From: Nocardioides sp. 1609
GTDB taxonomy: Bacteria > Actinomycetota > Actinomycetes > Propionibacteriales > Nocardioidaceae
Length of the DNA stretch: 64,000 nt
Assembly (NCBI RefSeq): GCF_004522105.1
Contig: NZ_SPUJ01000006.1
Coordinates: 248,001-312,000, forward strand
Direction: 5' to 3'
Shown: in pieces, positions 8,068 through 16,269 of the stretch
Layout of the letters: every line of letters begins with the position of its first letter
How positions within the stretch are numbered: position 1 is the stretch's first letter
Notes under the pieces: model-generated
The model's input: only the letters and a program-made list of their open reading frames with translations
Told to the model about the DNA's origin: nothing
Database searches by the model: none
Program-made: the position numbers and the translations under genes

Positions 8068-11000
8068 AGCGGACCGACCTTCTCTGCCCCGGTCAGCAGC
8101 GGCTCCCAGACCTGCCAGGCGTACGTCGCGAGCCCGGCCTCCATCAGCACCTCGACCGGGGTGTCGTCGCCGTAGGCGCGGCGGTGGTGGGCGTCGGCGT
8201 CCTCGCCCTCGATGCCGAACGGGTGGTAGGGGTCGGTCTCCCAGGCCCGGCGTGCGAGGGCGAGGGCCGAGACGTCCTCGCCCATCGACTCCCGGACGTG
8301 TCCCTCGGCCCAGGCGGCCGCGGTCGCGATCGGCACCGGGAGCGGCGACCGGAGCCCGAGGTCGCGCAGCTCGACCAGGGTGCGCAGCCAGCCGGTCGCG
8401 CGGTGGTCGAGCGGCCCGGCCAGGGCCCGTCGGGGACCGGCCTTCTCGCGGCCGACGGCGTGCGCGGTGAACGACTCGTCGGGGCGCGAGGCGCTCAGGG
8501 CGAGCAGTTCGATCCAGGAGTGCAGCCGCTGGCGCGGCTTGAGCCGCGAGAACCCGAGGCTGACCAGCTTGGAGCCGTGGACGCCGTTGACGGTGCCGGA
8601 GAGGCGCCGCCCCCCGCCGAGGTCGACGTCGACGTCGATCGTGCGCGCGCCGCCGGCCCGCAGGTCGGCGGTGCTGGTCAGCAACCGTCCGCACTCGGCG
8701 ACGGTGTCGCCGAGGGACGCGACACCGAGCCGCCCGGGCGGCAGCGAACCGCGCAGCTGCTCGGCGAGCATGACCGCGTCGGCGTCCTGCCCGGCGAGCA
8801 GCTCGCGCAGGAGGTGGTCGCCGATCCCCCACTTCTCGAGGGCGTCGAGCTCGATCGGGATCGCGTCGGCGACGTCGTCGGGTGCGAGCGGCGTGGAGAC
8901 GTCGAGGCGCTGGCGCAGGAACGAGCGCACCGGGTGGGCGAAGAACGCCTTGAGGTCGGCAAGCGACACGTCGACGGGCGCGGCCGGGGCGAGCTGCTCG
9001 GCGAAGAGCCGGGCCGGCGGGGTGCGCTCGGCGACCGCGGCCCGGGCGCCGGCCAGCGAGGCGACGTCGAAGCTGAACGGCCGGCTCGTGTCGCCCGCGA
9101 CGAGGGCACCCGGCAGGAGGTTCCTGGGGTCGTGCGGCTGCAGCGGGTGACGGACGAGGACGTGCTCGCGCACCGCAGCGGACGTCGTGCGGTCGGCGGC
9201 GTCGAGGATCTCGCCGAGCGGCACCGCCGGCGGCCGGCTCGCACCGGAGTGCTCGTTGGCGCCGGTGTAGGTGAGCACGACCTTCTCGGTGGCGGCCATC
9301 AGCGCGTCGAGGAGCAGCTGGCGGTCCTCGCTGCGGACGTCGCGCTCGCCGGTGAGCGGCCGCCGCGCCAGCACGTCGTCGCCGTCGGGGGTGACCAGGC
9401 GCGGGAAGGCGCCGTCGTCGAGGCCGACGACGCAGACGACCCGGTGCGGCACCGAGCGCATCGGCACCAGGGTGGCGACGGTGAGGGAGCCGGTGCGGAA
9501 GTTGGCGCGGGTGGGCCGGCCACCGAGCCGGGAGTCGAGCATCGCGCGGACGTCGGCCAGGCGCAGCGGCACGCCCGGGCCGTCCTCGTCGACCCCGCCG
9601 CCCACCTCGCCTGCGTCGCCTGCGTCGCCGGCGGCGCGCGCGAGCTCCCGCTCGAGCTGCGGCACCTGCCAGGCGTCGTCGAGCGCCACGTCGGCGAGGC
9701 CGCGGACGCCGGTGGTGAGTGCGGCCATCCACTCCGAGACGCCGGTGGCGGCGGCCAGCGCGTCGAGGCAGCGGGCCAGCCGGTCGACGAGCTCGGCCAG
9801 CGAGCCCGCGAGGTCGATGTCGGAGCTGCCGACGTCGTCGACGGGCAGCCCGCGGCCGAGGTGACGGTGGTCGTCGCCGCTGAGCGCCACGCCGAGCAGG
9901 ATCCGGTCGATCCCGGCGCGCCAGGTGTTGTGCTCGAAGCGGCCCATGGCGTAGCGGGAGCGCTGGGCGGCGTCGAGGCCCCACCGGATGCCGGCCTGGC
10001 CGACCCAGCGGGTGATCCGGTCGAGGTCGTCGTCGGAGAAGCCGAACCGGTGCCGCACCGCGGGTGTCGCGACGAGGTCGAGGACGGCGGACGCGGTGAC
10101 CCGCCCGCCCGCGAGCTCGACCAGGGTGGCGGCGACGGCGAGGAGCGGGTTGGTGCTGGTGAGCGCGCGGTCGGCGAGCCGGACCCGCAGCGTGTGGGCG
10201 GGATGCCCGCCGCCCGTCCCGCTGCCCGTCCCGCTGCCCGTCCCGCCGCCCGTCCCGCTGCCCGCCGCGTCGGCGACGACGTCGGCGAGCCCGAACCCTG
10301 CGGAGACCAGCGGCGCGAAGGTCTCGATGTCGGGGCACATCACCAGGATGTCGCGCGGCTGCAGGGTCGGGTCGTCGGCGAGCAGGCCGACGAGCACCTC
10401 CCGCAGGACGTCGACCTGGCGGGCCGGCCCGTGGCAGGCGTGCACCTGGAGGCTGCGGTCGGCGGGGTCGAAGGGGCGCACCGCGCGCTCGGCGGGCGTG
10501 GGGGCGTGGTTGGCCCGGAGGTCGTGCTGGAGGAGGCCGAGCAGGGTCGTCGGCGTGGCCGCGTCGTCGGCGACGACGACGTCGTCGGCCGGCAGGTCGA
10601 GCGTGCGGCGCAGCTCGCGGGTGTCGCGGCCGAGCGAGGCGAGCAGCGGGTGCCCGACCACGTCGGCCGAGCGGTCGTCGTCGCGCGGGACGACGCCAGC
10701 GGGCCCCGCGAGCCGGCCCAGGTCGCGCCACAGGGCCGGGGACGGCTGCGGCAGCCACAGGTGGACGTCGCGGGTGGTCGCGAGCGCCTGCAGCAGCGCG
10801 ACCTCGGTGACCGGCAGCCGGGTGTGCCCGAAGAGGGAGAGCCGGCCGGGCAGGTCGAGCCCACCGAGGTCGACCGGGGCGCCGGACGCGAGCCGCGCCA
10901 CCGTGCGGGCGTGCCGCTGGTCGGGTGCCTCGACCCCGACCCGGGCCACCAGCCGGCGCCAGAGCTCGGCCTGCCAGCGCAGGTCGGCGGCGAGCGGGCC

Positions 11001-11510
11001 GCCGGCGCCGTCGGTGTCGCGGCCCTCGCGCCAGTCGGTGACCAGCTGCGGCCGCTGGACGGCGTACGACGCCATCAGTCCGGCGAGGCGGCGGGCGACG
11101 GAGTAGCGACGGTCGCGGCGCAGCTCGGCGTCGCGCCCCTCCAGGCCGTGACCGAGGTGTCGCGCGAGGGTGGCGCACCACGGCTCGTCGAGCGAGGCGT
11201 CGATGGTCGCGAGCAGCGGCCAGACGAGCCGGTCGGGTGACCACGGGTCGTCGTGGTCGCGACCGAGCAGCATCGCCACCAGCGACCCCGGCCGCAGGAA
11301 CCGCACGCCCGCGCACACGCCGTCGCCGCCCCGTGGCCCCACCCCGACCCGGTGCGAGATGCGCTGGGCGAGCCACCGCTCGACGCCCTTCTCGGGCACC
11401 ACGACGACCTCCTGCGCGAACGGGTCGGCCAGCGGCTCCGTCGCCAGCAGCTCACCGACGGCGTCGGCGAGCTGGTCGGTGCGCGCGGCGCGGTGCACGT
11501 GGAGGGTCAT
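8064..11510 (-). CDS. recC: Exodeoxyribonuclease V gamma subunit, RecC
   Basis: RecC is the scaffold and Chi-recognition subunit of RecBCD, with inactivated helicase-like and nuclease-like domains. The 1148-residue product begins MTLHVHRAARTDQLADAVGELL and soon has VVVPEKGVERWLAQRIS, a hallmark of RecC N-termini, and later VVCVVGLDDGAFPR, also typical of the family. No Walker A motif is present, as expected. It is first in the operon. A TAGGCT hexamer lies 9 nt upstream of the ATG, so the leader is very short. About two-fifths along, a Gly/Ser/Thr-rich stretch is encoded by four 12-bp tandem repeats (see the repeat entry), an unusual low-complexity insert. Confidence 0.95.
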   Translation of the reverse strand: MTLHVHRAARTDQLADAVGELLATEPLADPFAQEVVVVPEKGVERWLAQRISHRVGVGPRGGDGVCAGVRFLRPGSLVAMLLGRDHDDPWSPDRLVWPLLATIDASLDEPWCATLARHLGHGLEGRDAELRRDRRYSVARRLAGLMASYAVQRPQLVTDWREGRDTDGAGGPLAADLRWQAELWRRLVARVGVEAPDQRHARTVARLASGAPVDLGGLDLPGRLSLFGHTRLPVTEVALLQALATTRDVHLWLPQPSPALWRDLGRLAGPAGVVPRDDDRSADVVGHPLLASLGRDTRELRRTLDLPADDVVVADDAATPTTLLGLLQHDLRANHAPTPAERAVRPFDPADRSLQVHACHGPARQVDVLREVLVGLLADDPTLQPRDILVMCPDIETFAPLVSAGFGLADVVADAAGSGTGGGTGSGTGSGTGGGHPAHTLRVRLADRALTSTNPLLAVAATLVELAGGRVTASAVLDLVATPAVRHRFGFSDDDLDRITRWVGQAGIRWGLDAAQRSRYAMGRFEHNTWRAGIDRILLGVALSGDDHRHLGRGLPVDDVGSSDIDLAGSLAELVDRLARCLDALAAATGVSEWMAALTTGVRGLADVALDDAWQVPQLERELARAAGDAGDAGEVGGGVDEDGPGVPLRLADVRAMLDSRLGGRPTRANFRTGSLTVATLVPMRSVPHRVVCVVGLDDGAFPRLVTPDGDDVLARRPLTGERDVRSEDRQLLLDALMAATEKVVLTYTGANEHSGASRPPAVPLGEILDAADRTTSAAVREHVLVRHPLQPHDPRNLLPGALVAGDTSRPFSFDVASLAGARAAVAERTPPARLFAEQLAPAAPVDVSLADLKAFFAHPVRSFLRQRLDVSTPLAPDDVADAIPIELDALEKWGIGDHLLRELLAGQDADAVMLAEQLRGSLPPGRLGVASLGDTVAECGRLLTSTADLRAGGARTIDVDVDLGGGRRLSGTVNGVHGSKLVSLGFSRLKPRQRLHSWIELLALSASRPDESFTAHAVGREKAGPRRALAGPLDHRATGWLRTLVELRDLGLRSPLPVPIATAAAWAEGHVRESMGEDVSALALARRAWETDPYHPFGIEGEDADAHHRRAYGDDTPVEVLMEAGLATYAWQVWEPLLTGAEKVGPL
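10213..10260 (-). repeat. 12-bp tandem repeat inside recC
   Basis: Four head-to-tail copies of CCCGTCCCGCTG (third copy differs by one base) lie in frame within recC and encode a Gly-Ser/Gly-Thr flexible stretch (GSGTGGGTGSGTGSGTGGG). Because the period is a multiple of three, copy number can change without breaking the frame. This is probably a surface linker between RecC domains. Confidence 0.9.
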
Positions 11511-11563
11511 CGTGCGGCGAGCCTAGAGCCCGGCGGGGACAGGCACCGCCGGCAGTCGGCCGG

Positions 11564-11654
11564 GGGGTGCCCGATCCGCGCAATTGCCGCGGATTGCTCG
11601 ACTCGCGGGCCAGGAACTGGCCACACGTGGGCAATTGCGCGGATGGGGCACCCC
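11564..11654. repeat. Long inverted repeat (REP-like element), copy 1
   Basis: The 25-bp arms 11564-11588 and 11630-11654 are reverse complements with a single mismatch. The 41-nt interior holds a second small hairpin (GGCCAG-GAA-CTGGCC, 11608-11622). The core CCGCGCAATTGCC recurs in related form at 18191-18259. It sits between the divergent starts of recC and the AlkZ-like gene. The right arm ends 21 bp before the AlkZ-like promoter hexamer TAGGCT (11676-11681). It could be a dispersed REP/MITE-like element; a transcriptional role is also possible. Confidence 0.85.
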
Positions 11655-11688
11655 GCCGAACGCCACCGCCCGACCTAGGCTGCTGCGC

Positions 11689-12792
11689 ATGGTCACCCCG
11701 GTGGAGCTCTCCCGGACCGACGCGCGACGCGTCGCGGTGCGCGCCCAGCTGCTGACGGCCGACCGTCCGAGCGACGTCCTGGACGTCGTCCGCCACCTCA
11801 CGTTCGTGCAGCTCGACCCGACGAACGCCGTCGCGCCCAGCGCCGACCTGGTGCTGTGGGGCCGGATCGGGGCCGACTACGACCCGGCCGAGCTGCGCGA
11901 CCTCGTCGACCAGCAGGTGCTCGTCGTGCACCACATGCTCGCGCGGCCCGCCGAGGACCTCGCGCTCTACCGCGCGGACATGGCGCAGTGGCCGGGGCCC
12001 GAACCGCTGCGGCCGTGGCAGGAGAGCGTGCGCGACTGGGTCGCGGCCAACGACGCGTGCCGCCGCGAGGTCCTCGCCGTGCTGCGCGGCGACGGACCGC
12101 TGCCGGCGTCGGCGTTCGAGGACACCTGCGAGGTGCCGTGGCCCTCCAGCGGGTGGAACAACGACAAGAACGTGAAGATGCTGCTCGCCCAGATGGTCGA
12201 GCGGGGCGAGGTCGCCCGCGCCGGTCAGGACGGCCGCGACCCGCTCTGGGACCTCGCCGAGCGGATCTACCCCGACGACCCGGTCCCCGACGTCGCCGAG
12301 GCCGAGCGGCTGCGCGACGAGAAGCGGCTCCGTTCGCTCGGCATAGCCCGCGCCCGCTCGCCGAAGATGCCGATCGAGCCGAACGGCGTCGGCGCGGCCG
12401 GCGTCCCCGCGGTCGTCGACGGCGTCAAGGGCGCCTGGCGGGTCGAGCCGTCGCTGCTCGACCTCGCCTTCACCGCCCGCACCGCGCTGCTGTCGCCGCT
12501 CGACCGGCTGGTGGCGGACCGGAGACGGCTCGCGGAGGTCTTCGAGTTCGACTACGTGCTGGAGATGTACAAGCCCGTCGCCCAGCGGATCTGGGGCTTC
12601 TGGGCGATGCCGGTCCTCCACGGCGACCGGCTCGTGGGCAAGCTCGACGCCACGGCCGACCGCGACGCCGGCGTCCTGCGGGTGACCGCGGTGCACGAGG
12701 ACGACCCGTTCGACCCCCGGACCCGCGCCGCCGTCCAGGACGAGATCGCCGCGCTGGCGGACTGGCTGGGGCTGGCGCTCGAGCTGCCGTGA
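11689..12792 (+). CDS. AlkZ/YcaQ-like winged-helix DNA glycosylase family protein
   Basis: The 367-residue product belongs to the HTH_42 (AlkZ/YcaQ) family of tandem winged-helix proteins, whose studied members unhook DNA interstrand crosslinks or excise bulky alkylated bases. The catalytic position in the family carries a Q-x-Q or Q-x-D motif; here FVQLDPTNAV gives Q41-L42-D43, the YcaQ-type Q-x-D. Further family blocks are WGFWAMPVLHGDRLVGKLD near the C-terminus. The start is well supported: TAGGCT (11676-11681) lies 7 nt before the ATG, a leaderless promoter. Its place next to recBCD fits a DNA-repair role, but activity and substrate are inferred. Confidence 0.85.
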   Translation: MVTPVELSRTDARRVAVRAQLLTADRPSDVLDVVRHLTFVQLDPTNAVAPSADLVLWGRIGADYDPAELRDLVDQQVLVVHHMLARPAEDLALYRADMAQWPGPEPLRPWQESVRDWVAANDACRREVLAVLRGDGPLPASAFEDTCEVPWPSSGWNNDKNVKMLLAQMVERGEVARAGQDGRDPLWDLAERIYPDDPVPDVAEAERLRDEKRLRSLGIARARSPKMPIEPNGVGAAGVPAVVDGVKGAWRVEPSLLDLAFTARTALLSPLDRLVADRRRLAEVFEFDYVLEMYKPVAQRIWGFWAMPVLHGDRLVGKLDATADRDAGVLRVTAVHEDDPFDPRTRAAVQDEIAALADWLGLALELP

Positions 12793-12816
12793 CGCCGGGC
12801 CGAGGACCAGCCGCCG

Positions 12817-13311
12817 TCAGTCGCGGTGCTGGATCTCCCGGTAGTCGCGGTCGGCCTCGTCGATGTCGCGCTCGAGCTCGGCGACGGCGTCGGGCTTGCC
12901 GTGGAAGCGGCGGTAGGAGTAGATCAGCAGCGCGACCGCGATGACCGCGGAGGCGAGCAGGGTGCTGCCGGTGCCGACGCCGCCGGTGAGCCAGAGCCAG
13001 TCGGGCAGCGGCCACCAGGCGGGCTGCTCGGGGCCGACGATCCACAGGACGCCGCACGCGGTGATGAAGAGGACCCCGAGGCACGAGAACGCGATCCGCA
13101 GCGGGGTCTCGACCGACTCGGCCGCGCCTTTGAGCGCGCGGTACTTGATCGGGTCGAGGCGGCGCTCGGCCCACTCGTACTGCTGGGAGAGGATCGCGAG
13201 CCCGCCGAAGACCATGAGGAGCCCCGGTCCGGGGAGGATCAGGGCGGCCACGCCGGCGACCAGCAGCAGCCAGCCGATAGCCTCGACTCCGATGCGCTTG
13301 GCCGCCTTCAT
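12817..13311 (-). CDS. PGPGW-family transmembrane protein (downstream paralog)
   Basis: The 164-residue product has the name-giving motif of the PGPGW membrane family, here LILPGPGLLMVFGG, between two N-terminal hydrophobic segments (about 12-42), then an amphipathic region, and two further membrane segments (about 70-90 and 108-130) separated by PEQPAWWPLPDWLWLTGG. The C-terminus is charged and cytoplasmic. The function of the family is unknown. The ATG overlaps the stop of the preceding gene (ATGA), and the two proteins align along most of their length, so this is a tandem duplication that has kept translational coupling. Confidence 0.8.
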   Translation of the reverse strand: MKAAKRIGVEAIGWLLLVAGVAALILPGPGLLMVFGGLAILSQQYEWAERRLDPIKYRALKGAAESVETPLRIAFSCLGVLFITACGVLWIVGPEQPAWWPLPDWLWLTGGVGTGSTLLASAVIAVALLIYSYRRFHGKPDAVAELERDIDEADRDYREIQHRD

Positions 13312-13748
13312 GACCCGAGCATCCCAGAGCGGGTCAAGCGGCACGCGTAGGCCCAGCCGACGAGGGCCAGGGTGAGCAGTCCCGACACCACCTGGCCGAT
13401 CCCGGTCCACAGCCCGCCCGGCAGCCAGGTCCACGCCGGCAGCACCCACCACGACGGCTGGTCGGGCGCCCAGACCCACAGCAGCCCGGACGCCGCCAGC
13501 GCGGCGCAGACCGCGAGCGACAGCGCGGCCCGGGCGTGGGTCGCGACTCCACGCCGGGCCCCGGCGAGCGCCCGGTCCCGCAACGCGTCGACCCGCCGCG
13601 CCGCCCACGCGTGCTGCTCGGCGAGCACGGCGAGCCCCGCCGCCATCAGCAGCAGGCCCGGCCCCGGCAGCGGGAACAGCACGACACCGACCACGAGCAG
13701 CGTCCAGCCCAGCACGGACCAGCCCGCGCGTCCCAGCCGCGTCCGCAT
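13308..13748 (-). CDS. PGPGW-family transmembrane protein (upstream paralog)
   Basis: The 146-residue product mirrors its downstream neighbour: LFPLPGPGLLLMAAGLAVLAEQHAWAARR near the N-terminus and PDQPSWWVLPAWTWLPGG between the second and third or fourth membrane segments. It lacks the longer charged C-terminal tail of the paralog. The ATG giving MRTRLGRAGW was chosen because the open frame further upstream is antisense to nothing recognisable and carries no family similarity. It is the first gene of a two-gene unit. Function unknown; coupled paralogs that might form a heteromer is an inference. Confidence 0.75.
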   Translation of the reverse strand: MRTRLGRAGWSVLGWTLLVVGVVLFPLPGPGLLLMAAGLAVLAEQHAWAARRVDALRDRALAGARRGVATHARAALSLAVCAALAASGLLWVWAPDQPSWWVLPAWTWLPGGLWTGIGQVVSGLLTLALVGWAYACRLTRSGMLGS

Positions 13749-13819
13749 GGGCGCGAGGGTGCCCGACCCGCACGAACCCCGGACGACGCCCGCGAGAACG
13801 CCGGGTGACCGGTCGAGCG

Positions 13820-14578
13820 TCAGGAGCCCGCGCTGCCGGCGTACCGGGTCGCGGCCGCGTGCACGTCGACGGCGTAGACCCGCGCGTTGTTGTAGCTGAG
13901 CAGGGCGTCGGTCCACCCTGACCCGTCGGTGAGGTCGCGACCGCCCGCGCAGAGGTACTCGGCGGCGGCCAGCGCCGCGTCGTCGAGGTCGTTGGGGTCG
14001 CGGACACCGTCACCGTCGCCGTCGGCCTCCCAGGTCTCCCAGGTCGTCGGGATGAACTGCATCGGCCCGACAGCGTGGTCCCAGAGGGGGTCGTCGTGCC
14101 ACTGGGTCGACGTCGCCGTCGCCGGGATCGCGGCGAACGCACCCGACCCGTCGAGCGCCGGCCCCAGGATCCGGGACGACGAGCGCCCGTCGGCGCCCAG
14201 CGTGCGGCCGCCGATGGTGCCGTGGTGCGACTCCACCCAGCCGATGCCGGCGAGCGTCGTCCAGCCGACCCCGCAGCCGTCCGGCGCGGCGAGCTCGGCC
14301 CGGGCGTAGGCCTCCAGCGCGAACGGCTCGATCCCGGTGGCGCCCGCGACCCGCGCCAGCCACGCCGGGTCCACCCGCGGGACGTCGGCCTGCGCCGTGC
14401 CCGTCACCGCCGGCACCGGTGGGTCGACCGGCGCCGCCTCGAGCGCCTTCGGCGGCGGCGTCAGGTCGCGCACCTCCGGGCTCGCGTAGAGGCGCTGGTG
14501 GGCGACGTACGCGCCGCCGGTCAGGGCGACGAGCGCCACGAGGAGGAGGACCGTCGTCCGCAGGGAGCGGTCGATCAC
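13820..14578 (-). CDS. Membrane-anchored lytic murein transglycosylase
   Basis: The 252-residue product has an N-terminal membrane segment (about 9-25, signal anchor), a Pro/Ala-rich linker, and a Slt/MltB-like catalytic domain. The catalytic glutamate lies in GWVESHHGTIGG (E116), followed by the family signature [13 protein letters not shown]. Inside the domain is DGDGDGVRDPNDLDD, an Asp-rich loop resembling a calcium-binding EF-hand/thrombospondin-3 loop. It would cleave peptidoglycan glycan strands to 1,6-anhydro ends at the cell surface. A GTG start before the membrane segment was chosen; an ATG 69 bases upstream would add a cysteine-containing lead with no signal character. It is a paralog of the protein at 18843-20240 and is divergent from the adenylate cyclase. 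Confidence 0.85.
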   Translation of the reverse strand: MIDRSLRTTVLLLVALVALTGGAYVAHQRLYASPEVRDLTPPPKALEAAPVDPPVPAVTGTAQADVPRVDPAWLARVAGATGIEPFALEAYARAELAAPDGCGVGWTTLAGIGWVESHHGTIGGRTLGADGRSSSRILGPALDGSGAFAAIPATATSTQWHDDPLWDHAVGPMQFIPTTWETWEADGDGDGVRDPNDLDDAALAAAEYLCAGGRDLTDGSGWTDALLSYNNARVYAVDVHAAATRYAGSAGS

Positions 14579-14679
14579 GAGCGGGGAGTCATCGGGTCGG
14601 CACGTCTCTGGAGGCTGGGGAGGGGAGCAGGTGCATTCTCCCACCACCGATCCGGACCCGGCGCCCTAGGCTCGCCGAC

Positions 14680-16269
14680 GTGACGCACGGACAGGGGGGC
14701 CGCGGGAGTCGTGGCGGACGGGTCAGCCCGTTCGGCTCGCGCCTGCTCGGTCCCGTCGACCAGTCGGCTCGCGCGCTGCGCGTGCGGGTGCAGCTGCTGC
14801 TCACCGCCATGCTCGTCACGACGCACCTGATCGGCGCCGCTGTCGTGGTGGTCATCTCGAGCGTGGTGATCCCGGCGCCGCCCCCGAACCGCGGCACGGT
14901 CCTGTCGCTGGTGATCGGCGTGCCGGTGTACGTCGCGCTCGCGGTCGTCGTCGGCGTCGCGGTCGGCACCACGACCACCCTCCGCGCGACCCGCTGGGCG
15001 ATGGCCGGCGCGACGCCGGGTGCCGGCGACCGGGAGCGCACGCTCGAGGTGCCCGTGCGCCTGACCGCGATGCAGGCCGCGCTGTGGTGCGGCGCGGTGC
15101 TCCTCTTCACCGCGCTCGCGGTGCTGCTCCAGCCCGGGCGGGCCCTGACGACCGCCGCGACCGTCAGCATCGCGACCGCCGTCGTGTGCGCCGTGGCCTA
15201 CCTGCTCACCCAGTTCGCGATGCGGCCGCTGGCGGCCCGCGCGCTGGCGACGGCGCCGATCAGCTCGGGCCCTCGCGGGGTGGGCGTCGGCGCCCGGATG
15301 GTCATCTTCTGGTGCCTGGGCACCGGCGTCCCGGTGCTGGGGCTGATCATCCTGGCGCTCCTCACGCTCACCGGATCGGAGACCTCGCTGACCCGGCTAG
15401 CCGTCACCACGATCGTCATCAGCAGCGTCGTGCTGGTCTTCGGCCTCTTCATCACCGTGCTCAACGCCCGCTCCGTGGTCGCGCCGGTGCTCTCGGTGCG
15501 CGACGCGCTGCTCGACGTCGAGCGGGGCGACCTCGACCGCGCCGTCCCGATCTACGACGGCACCGAGCTCGGCCTCCTCCAGTCGGGGTTCAACCAGATG
15601 GTGGCGGGCCTGCGCGAGCGCGAGCACCTGCGCGACCTGTTCGGGCGCCACGTCGGCCGCGACGTCGCGGCCGCCGCGGCGGCGGCCGGCACGGACGGCC
15701 AGGTCGAGCTCGGCGGCGAGACCCGGACCGCGACCGTGCTGTTCGTCGACCTGGTCGGCTCGACGACGTACGCCGCCGGGCACTCGCCCGCCGAGGTCGT
15801 CGAGGTGCTCAACAGGTTCTTCGGCGTCGTCGTCGACGAGGTCGACCGGCACCACGGGCTGGTCAACAAGTTCATGGGCGACGCCGTGCTCGCGGTCTTC
15901 GGCGCCCCGGTCGAGCTCGACGACGACGCCGGCGCCGCGCTCGCCGCCGCCCGTGCGATGGCGCGCCGGCTGGCCGAGGAGGTGCCCGAGGTCGGCGCCG
16001 GGATCGGGGTGGCCACCGGCGAGGTCGTGGCCGGCAACGTCGGGCACCGCAGCCGCTTCGAGTACACCGTGGTCGGCGACGCCGTGAACTCCGCCGCCCG
16101 CCTCACCGACCTCGCCAAGGACGAGCCCGGCCGGGTGCTGGTGGCCCGCGGCTCGGTCGAAGCCGCGCACGGCGACGAGGCCGGGCACTGGCGCGACCAC
16201 GGCGCCGTCACCCTCCGCGGACGGTCGGAGGAGACCGCGGTGTCGGTGCTGTCAGCCGCGCAGGAGTGA
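14680..16269 (+). CDS. Membrane-bound class III adenylate cyclase with HAMP domain
   Basis: The 529-residue product has six hydrophobic segments (about 37-65, 74-98, 130-150, 157-178, 206-230, 241-262), a HAMP region (about 263-315) and a C-terminal class III cyclase domain, the plan of mycobacterial Rv1318c/Rv3645-type enzymes. The metal-binding aspartates are D357 (in LFVDLVGS) and D401 (FMGDAV); the adenine-specifying pair is K397 and D467 (VVGDAVN); transition-state residues N470 and R474 are present. All key residues are intact, so it should make cAMP as a homodimer. The GTG start is fixed by TAGGCT at 14667-14672, 7 nt upstream. Its last 18 bases overlap the convergent transporter gene. 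Confidence 0.93.
   Translation: MTHGQGGRGSRGGRVSPFGSRLLGPVDQSARALRVRVQLLLTAMLVTTHLIGAAVVVVISSVVIPAPPPNRGTVLSLVIGVPVYVALAVVVGVAVGTTTTLRATRWAMAGATPGAGDRERTLEVPVRLTAMQAALWCGAVLLFTALAVLLQPGRALTTAATVSIATAVVCAVAYLLTQFAMRPLAARALATAPISSGPRGVGVGARMVIFWCLGTGVPVLGLIILALLTLTGSETSLTRLAVTTIVISSVVLVFGLFITVLNARSVVAPVLSVRDALLDVERGDLDRAVPIYDGTELGLLQSGFNQMVAGLREREHLRDLFGRHVGRDVAAAAAAAGTDGQVELGGETRTATVLFVDLVGSTTYAAGHSPAEVVEVLNRFFGVVVDEVDRHHGLVNKFMGDAVLAVFGAPVELDDDAGAALAAARAMARRLAEEVPEVGAGIGVATGEVVAGNVGHRSRFEYTVVGDAVNSAARLTDLAKDEPGRVLVARGSVEAAHGDEAGHWRDHGAVTLRGRSEETAVSVLSAAQE

Noticed and set aside
8068..11376. Long minus-strand frame upstream of recB that would add over 1000 residues
   Set aside because: It is a shadow of recC in another frame: the sequence is Arg/Pro/Ala-rich with no motifs, and recB has a coupled GTGA start at 8067.
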